Counted from the first letter of the stretch, positions 8,344-15,797 are shown. The stretch is DNA of 34,550 bases from an uncultured Alteromonadales bacterium (GCA_937864365.1 CALMJT010000231.1:1-34550); one strand, 5' to 3'. The notes: generated by a model from the letters alone, not told the origin. Numbers and translations: made by a program.

Positions 8344-9042
8344 ATGAAGACCTCGAATAAGGGCCGCAACATGGATAATGTGGTCGATCTCTTTAGCGGG
8401 AAAAGTTTTTCCCAACTTCACGACGACCGTTTCATTCGGCTTGCTCCAGAATTAGACGGCTTAGAAATCTTATACTCCAATGAAACCAGCGGTGACATGC
8501 TCTACAGCTTGCAAATCCTTGCTTGGGGATTGCGTGCTAATGGAGAAGTTGTCGCATTAGTGCCTTGGCTTAATGATATCGTGCCCTGTAACGAAATCTG
8601 CGATCCGCTCAACGGCACCTGGGAAGGATATTACGACCCAGGTATAGATGAGGTGTTTTACGACGCTCCCATCCATAAAATCGTTGAACTGGAAACCGCT
8701 GCCGAGTACTACGAACTGGAATGTGACGAACCTGATACCGTCGTTCAAGAGATACCAGATACGATTGGCACCCACGCTGTGCTCTCTGACAATGGTTTTC
8801 AGAGTCTGACACTGACCCAAGTTATTAGCTGGCAGTTATTGCACGACGGAACTATTCTGGCGATGCTTGCAGACGAAGATAAGGTCATTAATACCCCAAT
8901 TTTGCCGGGTGACGACTGCCTTTATCCTGCTCAAGCAAGCGATAACTTCCGATATTTCTTCCAACATCAAATTGCTAACAAGATTAAGTCACAAGATCCT
9001 GAAGCAATGGCGGCAATATCGCTTCTAGTTGAACAACAATGA
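8344..9042 (+). CDS. conserved hypothetical acidic protein
   Basis: A 232-residue, strongly acidic cytoplasmic protein of no family I can name. It contains two similar-looking segments: EILYSNETSGDMLYSLQILAW (about 40-60) with WLNDIVPCNEICDP, and SLTLTQVISWQLLHDGTILAML (about 155-176) with LPGDDCLYPAQ. These may be two related domains. The start is well supported, because GGAGGTG stands 4-10 bases before the ATG. A second ATG (MDNVVDLFSG) is nine codons in. A strong hairpin terminator follows the stop. No transmembrane segment or signal peptide is present. Confidence 0.85.
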   Translation: MKTSNKGRNMDNVVDLFSGKSFSQLHDDRFIRLAPELDGLEILYSNETSGDMLYSLQILAWGLRANGEVVALVPWLNDIVPCNEICDPLNGTWEGYYDPGIDEVFYDAPIHKIVELETAAEYYELECDEPDTVVQEIPDTIGTHAVLSDNGFQSLTLTQVISWQLLHDGTILAMLADEDKVINTPILPGDDCLYPAQASDNFRYFFQHQIANKIKSQDPEAMAAISLLVEQQ

Positions 9043-9053
9043 AACACTAAAAA

Positions 9054-9096
9054 GAACGAATTTAGTAGATTCTGCTAAATTCGTTCTCGTTTCTTT
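9054..9096 (+). terminator. intrinsic terminator after the 232-residue protein gene
   Basis: GAACGAATTTAG (9054-9065) pairs perfectly with CTAAATTCGTTC (9075-9086), and a T-rich run (TCGTTTCTTT) follows. It starts 12 bases after the stop codon. The rest of the gap to 9314 holds a short direct repeat (CCTGCACT at about 9270 and 9291) and nothing else. Confidence 0.88.
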
Positions 9097-9314
9097 GTTG
9101 GCCATTATCCGCTAATCGCGCAGATGTTAGCGTCGGCGTAATGTTGGAGAAAACTTCTTGAGTGATAAGACTGCCGAATCTCTCGATTCTGATCTCAAAG
9201 TACCTTTTCAAAAACTACAGCGATTACATTTTCAAAAGATGCAGATCTAAAATCTACGTCAATGCACCGTCCCTGCACTATTACTGTGTTCCTGCACTGT
9301 TCCTTTAACGGCTA

Positions 9315-9566
9315 TTAATTTTTCCGTATCCAGTAACAAAACAAATTCTCTTCTTGCTCAGATTTCAACAACTCATGACCTAAAAAATGACAAAAATTGG
9401 GAATATCTCTCTGCGTTGATGGATCGGTAGCAACAACCTTAATCACTTCGTTAACAGCTGCATCACGAATCCGTTGGTGCAGCATCATTACAGGCTCGGG
9501 ACACAACAATCCAACGGTATCTAATTGGTGGTCGTAATGACCTGATTCATCCACTTTGTCACTCAT
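9315..9566 (-). CDS. tusA: TusA-family sulfur carrier
   Basis: A small TusA/SirA protein that carries persulfide sulfur from a cysteine desulfurase, in the tRNA 2-thiouridine pathway if orthologous to E. coli TusA. It has the CPxP motif in [20 protein letters not shown] (Cys22), then [24 protein letters not shown] and a YWIRK end, all as in TusA. I start at MSDKVDESG (83 residues), because GAG precedes that ATG at a usable distance. An upstream ATG at 9584 would add MFECQL without a ribosome-binding site. No TusBCD or TusE genes are nearby. Confidence 0.93.
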   Translation of the reverse strand: MSDKVDESGHYDHQLDTVGLLCPEPVMMLHQRIRDAAVNEVIKVVATDPSTQRDIPNFCHFLGHELLKSEQEENLFCYWIRKN

Positions 9567-9736
9567 TAGCTGACACTCAAACATTTTAAAAATCGTAACG
9601 TTTATCCTATCTTAAAAAAACTTTCATTATCAAGCCGCGAAAACCATAGAAACTTTGTCGTTTCATTGCTTTTTTTCATTATAAAGAAACGGAAAACATT
9701 CTCAGTGCTAGACTCATTATATATTTCAAAACTCTA

Positions 9737-9882
9737 TAGAAACTTCTGACTGGTTAATCCTTGATGTAATCAGAAGCGAGAAATTAACAAAGCGTTTTTC
9801 AGCGATTCATAATTTCAATAACTTTTTTATTGAAATTAACGATGTATAGGTCGCACGCAACTCTGGAAAACGGAGCTTCCTA
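9737..9882 (+). repeat. full-length, diverged copy of the TA-bounded repeat family
   Basis: It runs from TAGAAACTTCTGA to CGGAGCTTCCTA in the gap between tusA and the gene at 9949. The order of blocks matches the other full copies: TTAATC..TGATGTAATCAGAAG (left hairpin), AGAAATTAACAAAGCG, CATAATTTCAATAAC, TTGAAATTAACGA, then ACTCTGG...CGGAG. It is among the most diverged copies but keeps both ends. Because it lies 66 bases before the start codon, it may contribute promoter or leader sequence to the next gene. Confidence 0.75.
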
Positions 9883-9948
9883 TAATAATTTCTATCCCGA
9901 TATAACTCGGTAGCGCATGGCGAGTTTTTGTATTACAGGTAGTTGTAT

Positions 9949-10314
9949 ATGTTTAAATTAGCTAGCTATTTAACAAACGGTCCAATATTAACCCGAATTA
10001 ATATTGATCGCTTAAATGCAACAAAAGACCTTTTAAATACCAACGCAATTAAAACGGCCTTCAAGCTGCAACAATATTTAGAAAAAAATACCCACGATTC
10101 CCTTTTTGTCGAACAAAGAGACCTAACCCTAGAAATAGACATAGAGACAATTATAGAGGTTATCGCCGAGCTTACTCTGGTTGGTGAACGACTGTTATCA
10201 ACACCTGATGCCAACACTCAGCGCCAGAAAATCAAAGAAATCATCGAATACTGGGTTGATACGCTGGAGTTGATTTTAGAAAGAATTGAAATCAAACTGC
10301 CACAAATACACTGA
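9949..10314 (+). CDS. hypothetical helical protein
   Basis: A 121-residue protein starting MFKLASYLTNGPILTRINIDR. The ATG has AGGT about nine bases upstream. An earlier in-frame TTG at 9943 is less likely. The body is helical and acidic (DLTLEIDIETIIEVIAELTLVGERLL, then IKEIIEYWVDTLELILERIEIKLP), without signal peptide or membrane span. The composition suggests a small helical-bundle partner or regulatory protein. I recognise no family. It is flanked upstream by a repeat copy and downstream by a convergent hydrolase gene. Confidence 0.7.
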   Translation: MFKLASYLTNGPILTRINIDRLNATKDLLNTNAIKTAFKLQQYLEKNTHDSLFVEQRDLTLEIDIETIIEVIAELTLVGERLLSTPDANTQRQKIKEIIEYWVDTLELILERIEIKLPQIH

Positions 10315-10401
10315 AAACCTAAGACAAATAACGCTTGCATACACCTTGCATTATTTAATGACGTCACACAAATAACTCAAAAAGTACTTTTGACAAAACA
10401 T

Positions 10402-11031
10402 TTACATCAACAAAAATTCTTTGATTGTTTTTGCAGCCTCTAAACAGTGTTCGTCGAACTGAACTCGACTTGATTTTTTAGTCGTGAAATCGTGATCACC
10501 ATCTTCCAACCAACTGATAATCACATTTGAATTTAAAGCGTAATTTTGAACCTCGTCATATCGGCCAAACGGATCACGAGTACCTTGCAAAATGAGAATC
10601 GAATTATGTACAGAATTAAGCAGGTCAATTCTTAATTTTTCAGGCTTGCCAACCGGATGAAAAGGATACCCTAAACAGATTACCTTTAAATCTTCATGAT
10701 TAGCAGATAAATTCACAGCGACTCGTGCACCTAAAGACTTGCCAGTAAGGTGCCAGTTAATTTCTGAATGTAATTCTCTGGCGAGATTAAGTGCAGATTG
10801 AAAACTTTCAATTAATACGGGCATGGTATTTGGCGGCCTTTTAATACCTGTTTCTCGAATCAATTGACGGTAGGGGAATTCAAATCGAGCAACTGCAATT
10901 CCCAAGTCAACCAAACTTGCTGAAATAGAATTCATAAACCAATGATCCATACCAATGCCCGAGCCGTGCGCAAAAACTACTCCCAATAAAGCGTTATCGG
11001 GTTTATCAACATTGATTAAAAAAGAATTCAT
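10402..11031 (-). CDS. KANL3/TEX30-like alpha/beta hydrolase
   Basis: A 209-residue alpha/beta-hydrolase of the small KANL3/TEX30-like group (often labelled dienelactone hydrolase-like). The oxyanion region is VFAHGSGIGMDHWFM. The nucleophile elbow is TGKSLGAR with Ser99. ILQGTRDPFGR and LEDGDHDF carry the likely acid and histidine. The LNSEINWHLTGKSLG-type core and CLGYPFHPVGKPEKLR are typical of the group. No substrate is known for bacterial members. I start at the ATG giving MNSFLINVDKP. A TTG nine codons earlier is open but lacks support. It is separated from yheU by a repeat copy. Confidence 0.85.
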   Translation of the reverse strand: MNSFLINVDKPDNALLGVVFAHGSGIGMDHWFMNSISASLVDLGIAVARFEFPYRQLIRETGIKRPPNTMPVLIESFQSALNLARELHSEINWHLTGKSLGARVAVNLSANHEDLKVICLGYPFHPVGKPEKLRIDLLNSVHNSILILQGTRDPFGRYDEVQNYALNSNVIISWLEDGDHDFTTKKSSRVQFDEHCLEAAKTIKEFLLM

Positions 11032-11099
11032 AATTACCGGCAAATTATCTGTGGGCAAAAGATTTAACTTAACAATCTAACTTCACCTCAACTTAATAA

Positions 11100-11252
11100 T
11101 AGGAAACTCTGATTAGCTTAGAGTTTCTAGCAACACAGAATACGTCGCCAAATTGAAGAACGGTGAGCGATTGAAATTGTGTAAAAATTGAAAATCACAT
11201 TGTCAATTTCTGTCCTCTGATTAAATCATGGATGTGTTAATCAGAGATTCTA
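11100..11252 (-). repeat. full-length copy of the TA-bounded repeat family
   Basis: One of the cleanest copies, 153 bp, in the opposite orientation to most others. It starts TAGGAAACTCTGATTA and ends TAATCAGAGATTCTA, so the ends are imperfect inverted repeats bounded by TA. The right-end hairpin is AAACTCT/AGAGTTT (11104-11127). The internal hairpin region is worn (CAACACAGAATACGTCG). The left-end hairpin is CCTCTGATTAA with TTAATCAGAG near 11214-11246. It ends 7 bases beyond the yheU stop, so it probably sits in the 3' end of the yheU transcript. Confidence 0.88.
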
Positions 11253-11259
11253 ATAAGTT

Positions 11260-11487
11260 TTATTCTAGATCTTCAGAAAGATCATCGGCAGAAACAATAC
11301 TGGTGGATTCCGAATACGTATCGTAAACAACAAAGGCTTTTTTGTTTTTTAATTGCGCAATAACTTGCTCTACCTTATCGTTCAATTCAGTGGTGTAATC
11401 ACCATAATCGGTGCCTTCACGGGTTACAAACTCTTCCACCAAATTAATCAATATATCTTTAGGTAACTTGTCAAAAGGGATGATCAT
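11260..11487 (-). CDS. yheU: YheU family protein (UPF0270)
   Basis: A 75-residue protein matching YheU: MIIPFDKLPKDILINLVEEFVTREGTDYG closely tracks the E. coli N-terminus, including the REGTDYG signature. The C-terminal half (KVEQVIAQLKNKKAFVVYD) also aligns. The function of YheU is unknown. In E. coli the gene is next to a hydrolase gene (yheT), and here a different alpha/beta-hydrolase gene lies downstream on the same strand, beyond the repeat copy. The ATG start agrees with the family. Confidence 0.93.
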   Translation of the reverse strand: MIIPFDKLPKDILINLVEEFVTREGTDYGDYTTELNDKVEQVIAQLKNKKAFVVYDTYSESTSIVSADDLSEDLE

Positions 11488-11574
11488 AAATAAGCTCTGG
11501 TGTATGCATTGGTAGCCGGAAGAATGCTACACTTTGGGCACAAAAACAATTTTCGTGATCGGTGATATCACTAC

Positions 11575-11604
11575 AGGAACCTCTAGGTTAATTAGAGTCT
11601 CCTA
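11575..11604. repeat. solo right-end hairpin of the repeat family
   Basis: AGGAACCTCTAGGTTAATTAGAGTCTCCTA is a 30-base imperfect palindrome equivalent to the right-end hairpin of the full copies, ending in TA. It lies 31 bases before the gcvR-like start codon, inside the probable leader or promoter, where it could affect transcription or translation. Confidence 0.7.
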
Positions 11605-11635
11605 TATAAAGACACTAACAACGGGATAATAGGCC

Positions 11636-12151
11636 ATGCATGATCATGCCGTAATGACGGTTCTAACCGACGATAAACCGGGAATCGTAGAATTTATTGC
11701 CAATATCATTGAGAGAAATAATGGCAACTGGACAGAAAGCCAATTGCAACATCTGCACGGTAAATTTGCCGGAATATTGAGCATCACCTTGGAGTCTAAC
11801 CTGCGTGCGCAGTTAGAATCGGATCTGCAAGCGCTTACCGCCAAAGGTATTCACTATCAATTGAGTTGGTCATCACCTACTCTACCAAGTACCGGAAAAA
11901 CCGCAAAGCTCAGCGTATTAGGTCCCGACCGAACCGGAATTATCAAAGAAATCGCGCAAGCGCTTGCACAACGTTCCATTAATTTACTGAATTTGGAAAG
12001 CCGATGCACCAGCGCACCGTGGACAGGTGAGGCCCTATTTGAAGCGAATGCAGAAATATCGGTCCCGAAATCAACCGATATGGAAGAACTTGTCAATAAA
12101 CTCAGCGTCATTACCGATGAGCTCGGACTGGAACTGACTTTAGAAGATTGA
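11636..12151 (+). CDS. gcvR: GcvR-like double ACT-domain protein
   Basis: A 171-residue cytoplasmic protein made of two ACT domains (about 5-80 and 90-165). The first starts HAVMTVLTDDKPGIVEFIANII and the second KLSVLGPDRTGIIKEIAQALAQRSINLLNLES, both with the ligand-site Gly-Ile after the first strand. This is the architecture of GcvR, which in enterobacteria binds GcvA and represses the glycine cleavage operon. Outside enterobacteria such proteins often occur without gcvA, so the regulatory role is an inference from family. No gcv genes are in the window. A solo repeat hairpin lies in its leader and an inverted repeat follows its stop. Confidence 0.85.
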   Translation: MHDHAVMTVLTDDKPGIVEFIANIIERNNGNWTESQLQHLHGKFAGILSITLESNLRAQLESDLQALTAKGIHYQLSWSSPTLPSTGKTAKLSVLGPDRTGIIKEIAQALAQRSINLLNLESRCTSAPWTGEALFEANAEISVPKSTDMEELVNKLSVITDELGLELTLED

Positions 12152-12164
12152 GTATTTTGCTGTT

Positions 12165-12215
12165 AGATATTACCTGACACCATCGGGTATCTCGTAATAT
12201 CTACAAAGACTTTTT
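12165..12215 (+). terminator. probable terminator after the gcvR-like gene
   Basis: AGATATTAC (12165-12173) and GTAATATCT (12194-12202) are perfect inverted arms with further pairing possible inside (ACC/GGGT). A run of six T begins nine bases after the stem. The gap between stem and T-run makes it atypical. It starts 14 bases after the stop codon. Confidence 0.5.
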
Positions 12216-12350
12216 TGTACTGTTACTCTTTACTTAAACAGCAGCTATTCTTTCCCTAAATAGCAACAGCATTTGTATACTCAGTTGCATCTGTAAAAAT
12301 AATAATCACAACCCTGCTCATAGCTCGATAAATTCGCGCACAAGTCATGC

Positions 12351-12393
12351 CCCTTCCGTAAAAACATTTAATGTAAAATGAGTTTAGGAAGGG
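12351..12393. repeat. nested inverted repeat between convergent genes
   Basis: CCCTTCC (12351-12357) pairs with GGAAGGG (12387-12393), and a second palindrome ACATTTAATGT lies inside (12364-12374). It lies in the 312-base gap between the convergent gcvR-like and zinc-finger genes. Nothing else is apparent in that gap. Confidence 0.45.
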
Positions 12394-12463
12394 AAATACA
12401 CAACTAAAAAATCGAATTCGCATTACACATCTTATGCATCACAAGCATTATACACCACGCATT

Positions 12464-12781
12464 TTATGGCGGTGCGCAAGCAATACAGAGCGTCGCGTAA
12501 GGTAGCGCGGCTAATCGCCTTGGATCAATTGATTTACCGCATCTCTGGCAAAAACCGTAAGTACCTTCATCAATTCGCTCAAGTGCTAAATTGATTTTAC
12601 GAATTTCATCCACAGACTCAGAATAAATACGCTCAAGTACCTCGTCATTTTCTCGCTCTTGAGCTTGCTCTTCAGAGTCAGCCGATTTCAACGTAGATAA
12701 ATCAGCTTCAATTTTTGAAACTCGTTTATCCAGTTGTAACAGTTTTTTTTCTAGGATCAGTCGGGTTTCTTTGAACCTCAT
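12464..12781 (-). CDS. TraR/DksA family zinc-finger protein
   Basis: A 105-residue protein with an N-terminal coiled coil (about 1-70, rich in Lys/Glu with ILEKKLLQLDKRVSKIEADL) and a C-terminal four-cysteine zinc finger: FCQRCGKSIDPRRLAALPYATLCIAC (Cys78, 81, 99, 102). DksA-like proteins enter the RNA polymerase secondary channel and tune initiation, DksA itself together with ppGpp. This is shorter than true DksA (about 150 residues) and longer than TraR (about 73). Its coiled-coil tip differs, so it is a paralogue of uncertain target. AGGTGATTT precedes the ATG. The DUF465 gene lies 30 bases upstream on the same strand, suggesting one transcript. Confidence 0.9.
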   Translation of the reverse strand: MRFKETRLILEKKLLQLDKRVSKIEADLSTLKSADSEEQAQERENDEVLERIYSESVDEIRKINLALERIDEGTYGFCQRCGKSIDPRRLAALPYATLCIACAPP

Positions 12782-12811
12782 AAATCACCTGTATTTTGCG
12801 CTGTGTTTTTA

Positions 12812-13054
12812 TTATTTTGAGGTATTAATAATTGCCACTAATTCGTCTTTTAGAGCTAACCTTTTTACCTTCAAGGATTCTTCATGCGCTGTGGTAGAAG
12901 GTTCAACCTCATTTTCAATATTTTCGATGGTTTTAGTCAGATCGTGATACTCATCAAACAACCTTTTAAAGTGATTGTCGTGCATTTTAAGTTGATGAAT
13001 TTGATCCTTGTATTCGGGTAATTCGTGGACTAAATCATGATGTTCAACAGACAC
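12812..13054 (-). CDS. YdcH/DUF465 family protein
   Basis: An 80-residue helical protein of the DUF465 (YdcH) family, whose role is unknown. The typical pattern is HELPEYKDQIHQLKMHDNHFKRLFDEYHDLTKTIENIE followed by the C-terminal LKVKRLALKDELVAIIN. Both helices would form an antiparallel coiled coil. The start is a GTG with a good ribosome-binding site (AGGAG seven bases upstream), which decides it over later methionines. It lies directly upstream of the DksA-like gene and is probably co-transcribed with it. Confidence 0.9.
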   Translation of the reverse strand: MSVEHHDLVHELPEYKDQIHQLKMHDNHFKRLFDEYHDLTKTIENIENEVEPSTTAHEESLKVKRLALKDELVAIINTSK

Positions 13055-13220
13055 GGTACTACTCCTGGATATATTTGATTATTGTAATTTTTAAGTGTCG
13101 GTATTTCGCTACCGCACGACCAAAGAGTAACCGACAGATCTACTTAAAAACTTGATGCACGTCAGGAAAGCTTAGACAAATTATTCGCCGCAAACTAAAA
13201 ATAAACGCCGTCGATTAAAT

Positions 13221-13607
13221 TTACGCACGTCGAAGGTAACCTCTGTGGTCATTTACTATTCGACGCTTACAATCCAACAGATAAGATTGCGTTTTCTCGC
13301 TGGCAGCAACCAACGCAATCAGCTTTGATCTGGAATAAATGGGTTTATTCAAATCAGAAAGCACCATATTGTGAATCTTCTCACCAATAGCCAAAGCGTC
13401 TAAGGGGCGACCTTCAGCCCAAAAAACATCGCCCAGCTTAAAGTACACATCTATTGTCGTTGTGATCCACAAATCATCGCCGTGCCAGTGATGAAAGTAC
13501 TTCTCCAATTCTTGGCAAAGATTAATCAATAACACTTCGGCATCTTCCCAAGATTCTGCCAAAAGCAGTTCATTCACAGATTTTAGTTGCTGGTAATATT
13601 CTCTCAT
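13221..13607 (-). CDS. hypothetical helical-repeat-like protein
   Basis: A 128-residue protein that looks like a short TPR-type helical bundle: LLLAESWEDAEVLLINLCQELEKYF, then TTIDVYFKLGDVFWAEGRPLDALAIGEKIHNMVL. The Trp-Ala-Glu-Gly-Arg turn followed by an Ala/Leu helix is repeat-like. It has no signal peptide or membrane segment. I know no named family. It is on the same strand as the DUF465 and DksA-like genes, 166 bases upstream of them, and divergent from the Nif11 gene across a 505-base gap. Confidence 0.7.
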   Translation of the reverse strand: MREYYQQLKSVNELLLAESWEDAEVLLINLCQELEKYFHHWHGDDLWITTTIDVYFKLGDVFWAEGRPLDALAIGEKIHNMVLSDLNKPIYSRSKLIALVAASEKTQSYLLDCKRRIVNDHRGYLRRA

Positions 13608-13952
13608 GATTATTTTGCTCTTATGTTGTTATTAAGTTTACGAGAAAGCGAAAAGGTTACTTTTTACTTTCAAAGAACACGAAATAATAACTATTATCAA
13701 CAACAACTTTCGAGCCAAATATTTACAACGTGATTTACTTTCTACTTACACAGTTTTTTTGATACATAAAGTCTGAATTACTGAGATAACCTCAATAAAA
13801 CTCAACTTATTCCAAATTTCTTTATTAGATAACCGCCAGACCATAACCACAATTTTGTTACGATTATTGCAAAGACAAAAAACATTGTTGGATTACGGAC
13901 ATACAATTTGATGGCGCTACAGCGCAGAGCATTGAAACTCACAGCTAATTAG

Positions 13953-13966
13953 TTGATTTTTATCAA
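13953..13966 (+). promoter_or_regulatory. FNR/Anr box, perfect match
   Basis: TTGATTTTTATCAA fits the FNR/Anr consensus TTGAT-N4-ATCAA at all ten fixed positions. It lies about 150 bases upstream of the Nif11-type gene. FNR and Anr bind such sites when oxygen is low and usually activate from sites centred near -41.5. AT-rich -10-like sequence follows at 13984-13996, but I cannot fix the start site. The remaining 13608-13952 shows nothing I can name. Confidence 0.75.
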
Positions 13967-13990
13967 CATTATCTAAGCCCTCTTATTAAA

Positions 13991-14004
13991 TTGAATACCA
14001 TCAA
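13991..14004 (+). promoter_or_regulatory. second FNR/Anr-like box
   Basis: TTGAATACCATCAA matches the FNR/Anr consensus at nine of ten fixed positions. Its centre is 38 bases downstream of the first box, on nearly the same helical face only if slightly bent. It may be a second activator site or a repression site. A perfect 7-base-arm palindrome (TTTTGCC-TAAA-GGCAAAA, 14017-14034) follows immediately. Confidence 0.5.
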
Positions 14005-14112
14005 ACTCGGCCACAGTTTTGCCTAAAGGCAAAAACCTAACAACGAAAATACCGCATTTATGGGGTAGATACCGTCGTAGAAGTGATGAAACATTATTAG
14101 GAGAGAATGATC

Positions 14113-14331
14113 ATGTCTGTAGCACAAATTGCCGCTTTCTCAGAAAACGCTCGTTCTGATGAAGGGCTTGCAGAGAAGCTAAAAAATTGTCAAAAAATGA
14201 AAGAAATGTTCGCACTAGCGAATGAATACGGCTATCAATTCGACGAAGACTCTTTGTATCCGCCAAACGAGCCACAATTTACCGAAGAGCAGCTCTCAGA
14301 GCGCCTTGCGAAGGCATTATTACGAGCCTAA
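14113..14331 (+). CDS. solitary Nif11-type leader-like small protein
   Basis: A 72-residue protein, MSVAQIAAFSENARSDEGLA..., with the pattern of the Nif11 domain: an N-terminal helix with FSENARSDEGLAEKLKNC, then EMFALANEYGYQFDEDSLY, where A.E.GY.F..DSL is the domain's hallmark. Nif11-like domains form the leader peptides of some RiPP natural-product precursors and also occur alone in nitrogen-fixing bacteria. Here the tail (PPNEPQFTEEQLSERLAKALLRA) lacks a Gly-Gly cleavage site and a Cys/Ser/Thr-rich core, and no modification or export enzyme lies beside it. I choose the second ATG because AGGAG is nine bases before it and only three before the ATG at 14107. Two FNR/Anr-like boxes upstream suggest induction at low oxygen. 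Confidence 0.85.
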   Translation: MSVAQIAAFSENARSDEGLAEKLKNCQKMKEMFALANEYGYQFDEDSLYPPNEPQFTEEQLSERLAKALLRA

Positions 14332-14488
14332 GGCAAAGGGCCGGAACTTCTGGTTAACACAGTTAGAGCGACCCTCTGCTGTCATACTCTTATTACCGGA
14401 CAGCTATTACTGGACTGATATTTGGGCTGGTATAACTGGAGTTGTTGCTGCAAGACCCGTTGAAATTAATTGCGGTTTTCAAGCACAA

Positions 14489-14516
14489 AAGCCAAGGTAA
14501 ACTCCTTGGCTTTTTT
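14489..14516 (+). terminator. strong intrinsic terminator of the Nif11 transcript
   Basis: AAGCCAAGG (14489-14497) and CCTTGGCTT (14504-14512) form a stem around TAAACT, followed by a T-run to 14516. It is 158 bases beyond the stop codon, leaving a long 3' untranslated region. Confidence 0.9.
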
Positions 14517-14518
14517 AG

Positions 14519-14570
14519 AAAAATGGATATTTATAGAGAAATGGATATTTATAGAGAAATAAATATTCAC
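14519..14570. repeat. short tandem repeat, about 18-base unit
   Basis: The unit AGAAATGGATATTTATAG occurs almost exactly twice, and a third worn copy (AGAAATAAATATTCAC) follows. It lies between the Nif11 terminator and the stop of the peroxiredoxin-like gene. Confidence 0.75.
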
Positions 14571-14576
14571 TGAGGC

Positions 14577-15263
14577 TTAGAGCGCCGTATCTACAGCCGC
14601 CAACACATCTTCAGCAGGTAAACGCACTTTAAAGTTTGGATCGACAAACGAATAGGTCACTTCACCGTCTTTATTGATAACAAACACAGCAGGCACTGGC
14701 AGTGCATTGTGCTTTCTAAGCGACGAGCCGCTCGTCGATGGTTTTAGCTTCAATAAAGTCATACCAAAGCCCGACGAATTAAACGCAATTCCCAAAGCAC
14801 TAGACGCTTCCATATCGGCATCGGAATAAATTTTGTAATCTAGGCCGTCAATCTCTTCTTGAGTTTGCTCTTTCAAACCGGAATACAGAATTTCAGGGCG
14901 ATCACCACTTAGGAACATAACATTCACGCCCTTTTCGCGGATCTCCGGTAAAACTTTGCGTAAATCTTGTAACTGTACATTACAGTATGGGCACCAACCG
15001 CCACGATAAACAACGATGAGTGTCGGTGAGTCGAGTTCGTTTGGATCAAATATAACCTGTTCACCGTCGGTATCTTTCACCGTGAATTTTGGTGCCTTAT
15101 CACCCACTTGCAGTGGTTTAATCGATTCAGCATTATCAGCAATCGTCAAATGTGTCTCCTTGGCGTAAGCAATGTTAAAAAAGCTCGAAAACAAAGCCGT
15201 CAGAAATATTGCCAGAGTGACGGCAATACCCGCTGACTTAACAGAGTTATGAACTGTTCCCAT
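14577..15263 (-). CDS. exported peroxiredoxin-like (AhpC/TSA, thioredoxin-fold) protein
   Basis: A 228-residue exported redox protein. Residues 1-34 form a signal peptide (AGIAVTLAIFLTALFSSFF, cleavage likely after AYA). The AhpC/TSA fold starts at LQVGDKAPKFTVKDTDG, and the active site is VVYRGGWCPYCNVQLQDL, with Cys91 and Cys94 in a CxxC. This belongs to the peroxiredoxin-like group that pairs the Prx fold with a thioredoxin-style CxxC. It may reduce peroxides or act as a periplasmic thiol oxidoreductase. I start at the ATG giving MGTVHNSVKS, because AAGGAAG lies at the right distance. The frame is open 17 codons further upstream without support. It converges with the Nif11 gene. Confidence 0.88.
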   Translation of the reverse strand: MGTVHNSVKSAGIAVTLAIFLTALFSSFFNIAYAKETHLTIADNAESIKPLQVGDKAPKFTVKDTDGEQVIFDPNELDSPTLIVVYRGGWCPYCNVQLQDLRKVLPEIREKGVNVMFLSGDRPEILYSGLKEQTQEEIDGLDYKIYSDADMEASSALGIAFNSSGFGMTLLKLKPSTSGSSLRKHNALPVPAVFVINKDGEVTYSFVDPNFKVRLPAEDVLAAVDTAL

Positions 15264-15535
15264 AATGATCTTCCTTTCCAATTTATGGTCATTATTTCTG
15301 GACGATTTCGACAAGCTTTACCATTGACGACTTATCGGCGCTTTGCTGAACAAACTAGACCTGTAATTCCTTTAATCCAGAGCATCAAAACGAACGTACC
15401 TGCGAATCCTTATCCTATTCGCGACACATTAAGCGCTTTTTTATGCAAAAATCAAAGTTGATAGAAACATCAGATACTGAACAAAGGTAAGCTCGAAATC
15501 AAATCACAAACTGGTCATTTTTTCGTGATTATTCC

Positions 15536-15547
15536 GTTAGCGCTAAC
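15536..15547. promoter_or_regulatory. perfect 12-base palindrome, possible operator
   Basis: GTTAGCGCTAAC is a perfect palindrome, and the partial copy AGCGCTAA follows within ten bases (15550-15557). It resembles a dimeric regulator site, and LacI- and GntR-type operators have similar shape. No regulator gene is adjacent, so assignment is speculative. Confidence 0.35.
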
Positions 15548-15797
15548 AAAGCGCTAAAACTTCAGGCACTTTATACCTGTTCTTAATTCATGCTTTGATC
15601 AAATTAAAAAAAACGTAACACTAAATGTTGATGAATCAATTAAATACACAGGCGAACACAAAGATTATCAATATTAGAATTTACCGAAAACGAAATTAAC
15701 CTAATCTTTACATCCCATCCTTTAAAGATGTGAAATAACGTGTAAAAAAGAGAAGTATCAACATTTTATTTAGGGTTTTACGGCTAATTAACTGTGC

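Noticed and set aside
14107-14331. RiPP biosynthetic cluster around the Nif11-like protein
   Set aside because: No modification, protease or export gene is adjacent, and the peptide has no evident core. Only the leader-like domain is supported.
14222-14500. 92-codon frame overlapping the Nif11 gene
   Set aside because: Its first half is a shifted reading of the Nif11 gene and it ends inside the terminator stem. Only the intended gene has a good ribosome-binding site.
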